39,210 nucleotides of DNA from a virus: IMG/VR virus record IMGVR_UViG_3300032053_000199, positions 1 to 39,210 of that record, one strand, 5' to 3'. Made by a program: the position numbers and the translations under genes. The notes beneath the pieces were generated by a model. It made no database searches. It saw nothing but the letters and a program-made list of their open reading frames with translations, and was not told the DNA's origin. Shown here piece by piece: positions 1-6,060 of this stretch. Every line of letters begins with the position of its first letter. The stretch's first letter is position 1.

Positions 1-5
1 AAGTA

Positions 6-188
6 ATGGCTGGAATTGAAAAGCGCATTAACAACCTAGAAGCCGAGAACAAAAAGCTCTTAGATACTTTGGAGCGGTATAGAGCGGCTTTGCAAATGAT
101 TGCGGCAGAATATCCAGGTGGTCCTGCAATCGGCCCACAGGGTAAAGTGGCAGTATCTTTGGCGCGGGAAGCCCTGGGGGATGAATGA
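6..188 (+). CDS. Small coiled-coil protein, copy 1 (5' end probably cut by window edge)
   Basis: The first ATG in the window gives 60 residues. The intact second copy at 35373-35576 has seven extra N-terminal residues, so this copy probably starts left of the window. Residues 3-30 are rich in Glu, Lys, Asn and Leu with heptad spacing (EKRINNLEAENKKLLDTLER), which predicts a coiled coil. The C-terminal half has no recognised domain. The stop codon overlaps the next start by 4 bp (ATGA). The copies differ by one Gly/Asp change. Function is unknown; position at the end of the early unit is the only context. Confidence 0.7.
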   Translation: MAGIEKRINNLEAENKKLLDTLERYRAALQMIAAEYPGGPAIGPQGKVAVSLAREALGDE

Positions 189-271
189 ATTTCCATGAGG
201 GCCATCTCACAGCCTGTTTCTTTCTTGGGTTCTTTGTTGGCGTAGTGTTTATGGCTATGGCTAAACGGTAA
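185..271 (+). CDS. 28-residue membrane peptide, copy 1
   Basis: This short ORF begins in an ATGA overlap with the coiled-coil gene and ends TAA. It encodes one hydrophobic segment (about residues 10-25, CFFLGFFVGVVFMAMA) with a basic tail (KR), so a single-pass membrane peptide is expected. The second copy at 35573-35659 keeps the frame and differs by one residue (Asn/Thr at position 2) and one silent change. The pair could work as a coiled-coil protein with a membrane partner, but nothing identifies the role. Confidence 0.6.
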   Translation: MNFHEGHLTACFFLGFFVGVVFMAMAKR

Positions 272-272
272 T

Positions 273-289
273 ATACCAATGGTTGGTAT
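273..289. promoter_or_regulatory. 17-bp perfect palindrome, copy 1
   Basis: ATACCAA-TGG-TTGGTAT has seven-base arms and a three-base centre and is followed by TTTTT on the plus strand. It recurs exactly at 35818-35834, although the sequence around it differs between the copies. It could be a weak terminator for the rightward early genes or a protein-binding operator. The stem has only two G-C pairs, so I cannot decide. Confidence 0.5.
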
Positions 290-453
290 TTTTATAATGT
301 ATAGTATTCGTACTAGCACCAAAATGTTCAAATGCTAATAGTCTTGAAAAGAGCTATTACGACGAGCACCTTATATTCAGTTGTATGTATAATTATGCAG
401 ATTGTCGCTTAATACTCTCAATCTACATATTTAATTGTAAAGCTATCTATTAT
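290..453. other. Non-coding convergent junction, copy 1
   Basis: No credible ORF lies between the early peptide and the late terminator. Bases 290-399 are unique to this copy. Bases 400-453 start repeat block C and contain a 6-bp inverted repeat (AGATTG at 400, CAATCT at 420). Confidence 0.6.
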
Positions 454-523
454 AAAAAAGCCCCATCCTATGGGTAAAGCCATAGAATAAGGCCGTTTAT
501 GTATGGGTAAAACCTATTATTAA
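400..523. repeat. Direct repeat block C, copy 1 (terminator block)
   Basis: This 124-bp block matches 35860-35983 with three differences by eye. It runs up to the stop codon region of the last minus-strand gene in each copy and contains the intrinsic terminator. The genes beyond it (534-1205 here, 35980-36597 there) are unrelated, so the block marks the edge of a swapped module. Confidence 0.95.
454..494 (-). terminator. Intrinsic terminator of the late unit
   Basis: Read on the minus strand, GGCCTTATTCTATGG pairs with CCATAGGATGGGGCT around a CTTTAC loop. This makes a roughly 15-bp stem with some G-U pairs, followed by a run of six T. It lies just downstream of the last late gene, so it should end the leftward transcript. 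The same structure occurs at 35914-35954. Confidence 0.85.
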
Positions 524-533
524 CTTCGGATGA

Positions 534-1205
534 TTAGGCTCCGTCTAAGGTAGCGCTTTCCTCTGAGTGATAAATAATTTTTGTGGAAATTCCTATAGTC
601 CCGGCAGTTCTAGTTATCTGCAAAACAATATCCCCAATTCCAGGAATTACCGTTGCCAACCCCAAAGGTGATCCAAGAGCAGTATCATTCTGGAAAAGAG
701 TATTTGCAGTGTCTTTATCGTTTGAAACAATTCTTTGCATAACTCCACCAACCGCGCCACACTTAACCTGTGATGGGGTAAATGGTTCAAATATTGTAAT
801 TTTGTTAGGATCAGCGTTAGCAAAGTTAGAGCTTAAAAACCAAGTAACAGCAGCATCCGTGGCGTTTATGCTCGTCACAACTCCAATTTTTACGTTCCCT
901 GTGGCTGAACTGCTTTTATCAATTTCTAACTTAATAAGAGAAATATCTATTCTTCCAGTAAGGGAATGCTGGAAATGTCCTGTGGACCCATAGCCGCCGC
1001 CGTCCGATAGGTCTATTAAAACATAGCCAGTGTTTGCGACTACTCCCGTTACGTTCATAGCTACAGTAATGTTATTTTCACGCTCGGAATCAGTAACTAC
1101 TAATTCACCGGAAGCACTGACTTTAACTTCATAATAGTCAGTGTCATTCTCCCTAGCCAAAGGCTGTCCTAGAAGTCTACTTGCCTGTCTAATAATCCCT
1201 ACCAT
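534..1205 (-). CDS. Probable virion or tail-associated protein
   Basis: This 223-residue protein is rich in Thr, Ser, Val and Gly and has predicted beta strands throughout. It has no signal peptide or membrane segment. Composition and position, last gene of the late unit directly before the terminator, fit a fibre or virion appendage protein. No domain was recognised. It occupies the place taken in the second junction copy by the unrelated 35980-36597 gene, which suggests a variable terminal module. The start is ATG with a weak ribosome site (AAGG about 12 nt upstream). Confidence 0.6.
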   Translation of the reverse strand: MVGIIRQASRLLGQPLARENDTDYYEVKVSASGELVVTDSERENNITVAMNVTGVVANTGYVLIDLSDGGGYGSTGHFQHSLTGRIDISLIKLEIDKSSSATGNVKIGVVTSINATDAAVTWFLSSNFANADPNKITIFEPFTPSQVKCGAVGGVMQRIVSNDKDTANTLFQNDTALGSPLGLATVIPGIGDIVLQITRTAGTIGISTKIIYHSEESATLDGA

Positions 1206-1220
1206 TTTTTCACTTTACCT

Positions 1221-1481
1221 TCACGAAAAACCCGTGTCTAGTTTTCTAATAAATGGAGGAGGAAGTTCGGCTTCTTCGTCAATATCTATATAAGCCCCAT
1301 CATGATCTTCCATTACGTCTATCCCATAGGCTCCGCAATCAAAGGGTTCCCAATCATGGAAAGAGTCCTCTACGGGAATTAGATCGAGGATAAAGTCCTC
1401 AAACTGCCGTATTATCTCATTTGTTTTTTTGTCAACCGGAAGGACTAACTCGATGCACAGTTTAATAGCTTTCCTTCTCAT
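1221..1481 (-). CDS. Small acidic hypothetical protein
   Basis: This 86-residue protein has a basic N-terminus (MRRKAIK) and a very acidic second half with many Asp and Glu (for example MEDHDGAYIDIDEEAELPPP). No domain was recognised. It lies 15 bp upstream of the terminal virion gene in the same direction, after the inserted plus-strand pair. A clear Shine-Dalgarno is not seen before the ATG. The reading frame seems real because the longer frames around it are not open, but the function is unknown. Confidence 0.5.
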   Translation of the reverse strand: MRRKAIKLCIELVLPVDKKTNEIIRQFEDFILDLIPVEDSFHDWEPFDCGAYGIDVMEDHDGAYIDIDEEAELPPPFIRKLDTGFS

Positions 1482-1609
1482 ATAAACAGTTTAACTAATA
1501 CAAAAACACAATGTAGCTAAAATAAATTAATTACGTCATTAAATTTGCTTATTCTTTAAAAGTCCGTGAAACTTAATCTGCTGGACATCGTTGTCTCTTT
1601 TGGAGGCCA
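1482..1609. promoter_or_regulatory. AT-rich divergent intergenic region
   Basis: This region separates minus-strand 1221-1481 from plus-strand 1610-2559 and must hold the start signal of the plus-strand pair, unless that pair relies on read-through. It is AT-rich, but I see no convincing -35/-10 pair. A good ribosome site (TGGAGG) ends the region. Confidence 0.35.
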
Positions 1610-2287
1610 ATGGGAAAAAAAGAAATAGTCCTCGCAATCCCCGATTTACATGCTCCCTATCATAACGCTCGAGCGATCCCCTTTATTCAGTACTGCATCA
1701 AACAGTTCAACCCTACAAAAATAGTATGCCTGGGAGATGAAGTAGACCAGCACGGCCTATCTACCTTCCCCAAGGAAACTGCCCTTTATAGCCCCGGCCA
1801 CGAATATGAGGCGGCCATGGAGTTTATGCAAAAACTCTATAAAGTCATTCCAGAGGCTCAAGTGTGTGAATCAAACCATACGGCCAGACCCTATCGTATC
1901 GCTAAGGCGGCCGGCCTTCCTTCAGTGTATCTAAAAGCCTATAAAGAAATAATGCAGAGCCCCCCAGGATGGTCCTGGCACGACAGAATCGAAATAGACG
2001 GCGTTGTATATGAACATGGTGAAAATTGTGGCTCTGGGCGTAATGCAGCCTTTACAGCAGCCTTCCAAAATCGGAAAAGTACTGTAATAGGCCATATTCA
2101 CAGTTTTGGCGGGGTCCAATACTCCGCAAACCACTATAACCAGATATTCTGGGCTAATGCAGGGTGTCTTATAGACCCAGAATCCCTGGCTTTTGCTTAT
2201 GGAAATAAATACAGAAATAAAAGCACCTTAGGAGCCGTTGTTGTTGATTCGGGCAGGGGAGCCCATTTTGTGAGGTTAGACTTTTGA
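1610..2287 (+). CDS. Calcineurin-like metallophosphoesterase
   Basis: This 225-residue protein carries the metallophosphoesterase signature in order: DLH at 12-14, GDEVDQHG at 42-49, SNHT at 88-91 (a variant of the usual GNHE) and GHIHS at 161-165. These residues normally bind two metal ions and hydrolyse phosphomonoesters or diesters. The substrate is not predictable. TGGAGG lies at good spacing before the ATG. It forms a two-gene plus-strand unit inside an otherwise minus-strand late region, a moron-like arrangement. The change of Gly and Glu in the third motif could alter activity. Confidence 0.85.
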   Translation: MGKKEIVLAIPDLHAPYHNARAIPFIQYCIKQFNPTKIVCLGDEVDQHGLSTFPKETALYSPGHEYEAAMEFMQKLYKVIPEAQVCESNHTARPYRIAKAAGLPSVYLKAYKEIMQSPPGWSWHDRIEIDGVVYEHGENCGSGRNAAFTAAFQNRKSTVIGHIHSFGGVQYSANHYNQIFWANAGCLIDPESLAFAYGNKYRNKSTLGAVVVDSGRGAHFVRLDF

Positions 2288-2559
2288 GTATAGGCAAACA
2301 CGACGTTAATCGACGGATTGTAATTACCTTTTGGGATCATTGCATAACCAACGACCGTAAACGCAAGAAAAAACCAATCCTTTGTGAAGTCTCTGGACGC
2401 ATCTTAGACGTTACCGGCTTAAAAATAACTATCGCGACTTGGAATATTGTAGGTGAGGATAAACCCACTCAACTTAAAAACGCGGAGCGATTTGAGGTAG
2501 TAAGAAGCTGCATCATTAAATACGGATGGGCCGAAGTGCTGAAATGGAATGACGACTAA
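2284..2559 (+). CDS. Hypothetical protein paired with the phosphoesterase
   Basis: This 91-residue basic protein is translated from a TTG start that overlaps the phosphoesterase stop (TTGA), so the two are probably translationally coupled. It is likely an alpha/beta protein with a conspicuous basic stretch (DRKRKKKP) near residue 25. No known domain was recognised. It ends by overlapping the convergent gene 2556-2756 by 4 bp. Confidence 0.55.
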   Translation: MSIGKHDVNRRIVITFWDHCITNDRKRKKKPILCEVSGRILDVTGLKITIATWNIVGEDKPTQLKNAERFEVVRSCIIKYGWAEVLKWNDD

Positions 2560-2756
2560 TGCGGTTTTTGTTCTTTCTTCCACAGATCAGCATCAGACCT
2601 ATAAATAGGCTTAAGCCTTTCCTCTTTAAAGCTTTTCACTTTTTCAAGTAGCTTTCTCGGTCTTTTAACGGGCGTTCGTTTAAGGGCCTTTAACGACCCA
2701 AACTTATATCCTGCAAAGAAAAAGATGCACCCAGCGAGTAAAATTAAAATTACCAT
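2556..2756 (-). CDS. Small single-pass membrane protein
   Basis: The chosen ATG at 2756 has GGAAGGG at good spacing. A GTG at 2771 is possible but lacks a site. The 66-residue product has one N-terminal membrane helix (MVILILLAGCIFFFAGYKFG) followed by a Lys/Arg-rich cytoplasmic tail. It overlaps the upstream acetyltransferase stop by 7 bp. It might tether sugar enzymes to the membrane, but that is only a guess from position. No family was recognised. Confidence 0.5.
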   Translation of the reverse strand: MVILILLAGCIFFFAGYKFGSLKALKRTPVKRPRKLLEKVKSFKEERLKPIYRSDADLWKKEQKPH

Positions 2757-3277
2757 TTTTGACCCTTCCACTCTTCATAGGTAATAGAAAATAGATGAGC
2801 ATCTACAAATTTTCCATCCTTGAAATAGAATTCTCTACGGGTTCCGTCCTGCTGCATCCCAAGCTTCAGGAATAATCCTATCGCTGGATTGCCATCAAAG
2901 GATTCCCCCCAAATAGAATTAAGGTTTTGATTCATAAAACCATGTGTAAATAGTGTTTTTAGGGCCATTCTGGCAAAGCCATATCGTTGATGGGCCGGTG
3001 CTATGTATAAAGAAAATTCAGCGTGTTGACAGAGCCTATCAATTGAAGTAAAGCCGCAAACCCCAACAATTCCAGCATCTTTATCATGTACGGAATACAT
3101 TTTTATAGTTTGGTCCTGGTCCTGATCTCTGAACCATTTATCTTGCTCCTGGTCGGAAATTAAATCAGACTGCCTGCACCAGCGCATAATAGATGGGTCG
3201 TTACGCCACTGCCTAATCGCTTCTCTGTATTTAGTGTCTAGAGGAAGAAGTCCACAGCCAAAATTATAATCAATCAA
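2750..3277 (-). CDS. GNAT N-acetyltransferase, PseH/RimJ-like
   Basis: The product is about 175 residues from a TTG that overlaps the previous stop. A longer in-frame ORF reaches 3379 but would overlap 3270-3530 by 110 bp. An early WRND motif (24-27), the central VGVCGFTSID strand and the acetyl-CoA loop HQRYGFA (96-102) fit the RimJ/RimL-type GNAT fold. In pseudaminic acid synthesis PseH N-acetylates the 4-amino sugar nucleotide, and this protein resembles PseH in layout. It follows the aminotransferase, cytidylyltransferase and dehydratase genes, so an amino-sugar substrate is likely. The exact substrate is inferred. Confidence 0.75.
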   Translation of the reverse strand: MIDYNFGCGLLPLDTKYREAIRQWRNDPSIMRWCRQSDLISDQEQDKWFRDQDQDQTIKMYSVHDKDAGIVGVCGFTSIDRLCQHAEFSLYIAPAHQRYGFARMALKTLFTHGFMNQNLNSIWGESFDGNPAIGLFLKLGMQQDGTRREFYFKDGKFVDAHLFSITYEEWKGQKW

Positions 3278-3530
3278 AAGCAGCAATCTTTCTAATTGCT
3301 TTGGCAATATCAAAAACAGACGTAGCTTCTCCATCGGCAATGCCAAAGTTTTCTTTTGTGTATGCCTTATAAAGCTCAAGTTTATTTTTTAGGTCAACTT
3401 CAACTTCATGAATAGCCTTTACAGCATCCGATTGTTGTAGATCTTGGCGCAAAGCTTTTAACTTAGCCTCTACTCCAACTATTTCAGCTTGTAACTCAGT
3501 TACCTTTGTTAATACATTTTCAAAACTCAT
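3270..3530 (-). CDS. Small coiled-coil protein in the sugar block
   Basis: This 86-residue protein is mostly helical, with heptad-like Leu/Val spacing over residues 5-55 (for example TELQAEIVGVEAKLKALRQD). It has no Cys, metal motif or membrane segment. It lacks the Asp-Ser-Leu motif of acyl carrier proteins. The start overlaps the aminotransferase stop by 4 bp (ATGA), so it belongs to the same translational chain. The function is unknown; a scaffold or virion-associated role is possible. Confidence 0.55.
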   Translation of the reverse strand: MSFENVLTKVTELQAEIVGVEAKLKALRQDLQQSDAVKAIHEVEVDLKNKLELYKAYTKENFGIADGEATSVFDIAKAIRKIAAFD

Positions 3531-4756
3531 TTTGTACTCCTTATTTGTTGAGCGAATGGACTTTTTGGTAGCTCTCCTTCGAGCTTAATTTTACCTATTT
3601 TTAATATTAAAGAAATATCTTTTAAAGTGTCAAATATTGAGTTCATTTTTTCCATAAGAGGAAATGAATAAAACCACGACGCACCAAACAATAGACCGGC
3701 CTTACATGCTTCTTGCATGAATAGCCCTTTCTTTAAATCATCTCCAACCAGTAATCCCCTGGTTGGATAGCCCACTATCTTTACTCCAAGATCCATTTCG
3801 TTGAATCTTCTCATGAATTCCATGCCTGAATTCCATAGATCTTGTATTTTAAACTTTGTCTGCAAAAGACTAATTGTTTTAGTGGCGGCACAGATACTGA
3901 TACGTTCACCGGCAAAGGAGGAACTAACGAAATATTCTCCGCACTCCATTATTTCTTTGAGTCCACCAACAATAGAAATTGGCATCCCACCACCGAGAGC
4001 CTTGCCCATAATAATTAAATCTGGATTAGTTCCGCACCAACCGGCAACAGAGTAAGATGGAAACCTAAGACCAGTTATAGTTTCATCAAAAATAAGAACC
4101 GTCTTATTGCGAGTACAGGTATCTCTGAGCCTCTTAAGCCACCTTATTCTATCCATTGAATAATCCGTGATGACCGGCTCTATAATTACAGCAGATACCG
4201 TGTCGTCTATATCTTCAATATCTGTAAACGCTCTTATATTAAATGAATTTACAACACCCAGAGCAGGCGGCATTTGGGAAATGAACTCATCGTGCCATCC
4301 AGAATATCCCTGCCTCAGTATTGTTTTCCTTCCATTATAGGCCCTGGCAATCCTTACGGCAGCGGTGCAGCCTTCCGAGCCTGTCTTTAGAAGTTTTATC
4401 CTCTCAACAAACGGAACTATTTCTTTGAATTTTTCAGCCAGAACTATTTCATCGACTGAAGAAAGAGAGAGAGTAGCTCCTTTTTTGTATGCACTATATA
4501 CCGCAGAAGCAATATCTGGATTTCCATAACCAAGAAGATTCGTCCCAAGACCTGCGACAAAATCAAGGTATTTATTTCCAGCAGTATCTAGAAGAGTCGC
4601 CCCATCAGCAGAGAGTAGGTGCGTAGGATAAACTCCTTTTACAAAACTCTCTGGTCTTTTAGAATTAGTCAAAGATCCCATAGCAATTGATTGCCGGGCC
4701 CTTTTATCGGTTTCAAAGTCCATTACTCTAGAAACGGTGCGTAGCTTGGATTCCAC
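3527..4756 (-). CDS. Class III PLP-dependent aminotransferase (glutamate-1-semialdehyde aminotransferase-like)
   Basis: This 409-residue fold-type I enzyme shows the class III motifs: TGSEGCTAA (125-133), GYSGWHDEF (150-158), the cofactor Asp in IFDETITGLRF (D224) and the PLP lysine in GKALGGGMP (K252). The family includes HemL, but the gene overlaps the sugar cytidylyltransferase by 29 bp. Class III aminotransferases next to SpsF-type cytidylyltransferases occur in bacterial surface-sugar clusters. I infer amination of a sugar-related keto group. The usual PseC/LegC enzyme is DegT-type, so this is not a direct substitute by family. Confidence 0.85.
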   Translation of the reverse strand: MESKLRTVSRVMDFETDKRARQSIAMGSLTNSKRPESFVKGVYPTHLLSADGATLLDTAGNKYLDFVAGLGTNLLGYGNPDIASAVYSAYKKGATLSLSSVDEIVLAEKFKEIVPFVERIKLLKTGSEGCTAAVRIARAYNGRKTILRQGYSGWHDEFISQMPPALGVVNSFNIRAFTDIEDIDDTVSAVIIEPVITDYSMDRIRWLKRLRDTCTRNKTVLIFDETITGLRFPSYSVAGWCGTNPDLIIMGKALGGGMPISIVGGLKEIMECGEYFVSSSFAGERISICAATKTISLLQTKFKIQDLWNSGMEFMRRFNEMDLGVKIVGYPTRGLLVGDDLKKGLFMQEACKAGLLFGASWFYSFPLMEKMNSIFDTLKDISLILKIGKIKLEGELPKSPFAQQIRSTK

Positions 4757-5486
4757 TTATTTCCCTCGACAGTCTAAGAGCCTCTAAAACCCTACTTTTT
4801 TGTTTTCTAACATTTTCCAAATCTTCTTCTGTGTCTACTGAAAGCTTCAAAGAAGAAAGATCCAAGTATCCCACAATATGAGCAGAGCTAAAATTCTTTG
4901 GGCAATCCTTAGATCGTACAAAGGTTGTGACATGCTCTCTATCTGAGGATGTCCATGCATGTTCGTTTATGTATTTTAATAACCTTGCACTCATGATTTC
5001 GCAGTCCATGCCATCAAAGGAAAGACGCAATCTTTCATCAACATTTGAAACGTAATCAAATCTATTTATCATAGCTACGTTCAGAGCTTTCGTTATTACA
5101 GGTGCCGGGATAAGTGGACAGTCACCAGTTATTCTAATCACATAATCAGCACCAGAGACATCAAGGAGGCTTTTATATCTTGAGAGTACGTCGAATTCAG
5201 AGCCTTCGATTATTTGGGCTTTTTTATTAAAAGCAGGCTCGTCTTTAATTTTGTCACCAGCAGGAATCAGCAGATAAACATTAGCGTTAATATGCCTAGA
5301 AGTATTAGGCCGAGATATATAACCTGCAGATTCCCTAGCCGCATCAATTACCCACTCTAACATTGGTTTACCACAGATGTCGGCGAAAACCTTATTTGGA
5401 AACCTGACCGATGTAGATCTAGCCTGAATTCCTATTGCTACTTTTGTCAGCTTTTGTAAATTCGTGGACTCGTTGGTGGACTGCAT
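4728..5486 (-). CDS. Cytidylyltransferase, SpsF/NeuA/PseF-like
   Basis: This 252-residue nucleotidyltransferase begins at an ATG with AAAGGAG at ideal spacing. It has the nucleotide-binding loop QARSTSVRFPNK (21-32), the metal-site motif GDCPLI (121-126) and SVDTEEDL (216-223), all typical of the SpsF-type CMP-sugar synthetase group. These enzymes activate a nonulosonic or related acidic sugar with CTP for transfer. It overlaps the oxidoreductase upstream by 68 bp and the aminotransferase downstream by 29 bp. The precise sugar is unknown. Confidence 0.85.
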   Translation of the reverse strand: MQSTNESTNLQKLTKVAIGIQARSTSVRFPNKVFADICGKPMLEWVIDAARESAGYISRPNTSRHINANVYLLIPAGDKIKDEPAFNKKAQIIEGSEFDVLSRYKSLLDVSGADYVIRITGDCPLIPAPVITKALNVAMINRFDYVSNVDERLRLSFDGMDCEIMSARLLKYINEHAWTSSDREHVTTFVRSKDCPKNFSSAHIVGYLDLSSLKLSVDTEEDLENVRKQKSRVLEALRLSREISGIQATHRF

Positions 5487-6060
5487 ACAGCTCCTTTAGG
5501 CTTTGTTTTTCGCCATTTAACCATCTTTGGATATTCCAGACATAAGCCTGATCCATGTCTTTACTGTTAAGGGTCTGTCCATTTATACAGCAGTCCCAAA
5601 CAGGACTTTTATTTTCCAAACGGACGCTTCCCTCGGCCAAGGCTATGATTTGGAGGCAATCCCAATAAAGGCCATCCTTTCCGCTTCTAAAATAGTCATA
5701 CCAGCTAGGGCCAATAGCCTGGTCATTAAGCAGTTCTCGATACTGCATAACCATAGACAGCGGAGTAAAGTTTTCTTTGTATTTTAATAGAACCCTAGCG
5801 AGAGTGTCGAGGTTCTTACAAATAGGCTTTTCACACAAAACAGGTAATTGTAATTCTGCTAGTAGCATTAGGTGTTTTTCGTGAGAGTCTGTCGGAGTAC
5901 AGATTATTATTCCAGAACACTTTTTTGCAGCATTTACAATCGCTGTATTTGTTATGGGTCCATTTAGAGAGTCGAGTCCAAGCCACTCTATTTTAAGAGA
6001 ATCTAGAATTGCACAATATCTAGTTCCCATAGATCCCCTATGGCCCAAGATAAGAATCAT
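5419..6060 (-). CDS. Short Gfo/Idh/MocA-type oxidoreductase
   Basis: The N-terminal half has a Rossmann fold: GHRGSMG (6-12), CTPTDSH (54-60) and the family motif CEKPI (76-80), whose Lys is normally catalytic. At 213 residues it is much shorter than the usual 320-350, so the C-terminal substrate domain is reduced. The last 68 bp are also coding for the cytidylyltransferase in another frame. Oxidoreductases of this type (PtmA-like position) accompany cytidylyltransferases in legionaminic-type clusters. It probably acts on a sugar or sugar nucleotide with NAD(P). Confidence 0.75.
   Translation of the reverse strand: MILILGHRGSMGTRYCAILDSLKIEWLGLDSLNGPITNTAIVNAAKKCSGIIICTPTDSHEKHLMLLAELQLPVLCEKPICKNLDTLARVLLKYKENFTPLSMVMQYRELLNDQAIGPSWYDYFRSGKDGLYWDCLQIIALAEGSVRLENKSPVWDCCINGQTLNSKDMDQAYVWNIQRWLNGEKQSLKELYAVHQRVHEFTKADKSSNRNSG

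Larger units (their letters stand above)
1..272. repeat. Direct repeat block A, copy 1
   Basis: Positions 1-272 match 35389-35660 with three differences by eye: a Gly/Asp codon change in the first gene, an Asn/Thr change in the second, and one silent Gly change. The block holds a coiled-coil gene and a 28-residue membrane peptide. The window begins inside the repeat, so its left limit cannot be seen. Similarity breaks off just after the stop codon of the peptide. Confidence 0.95.

Noticed and set aside
1-523. Exact direct terminal repeat of the phage genome
   Set aside because: Copies differ at several bases and have different unique segments, and the second copy is not at the right end of the window.
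583-993. 136-codon plus-strand frame opposite 534-1205
   Set aside because: It is a shadow of the better-supported minus-strand beta-rich gene and has no ribosome site or context.
3278-3379. Longer N-terminus of the GNAT gene
   Set aside because: It would overlap the 3270-3530 coiled-coil gene by 110 bp and adds a segment unlike the GNAT family; a TTG at the stop overlap is more plausible.
3527-4756. Calling the aminotransferase a heme-biosynthesis HemL
   Set aside because: Motifs fit the class III family but it overlaps a sugar cytidylyltransferase and lies among sugar genes, so a sugar-related role is more likely.
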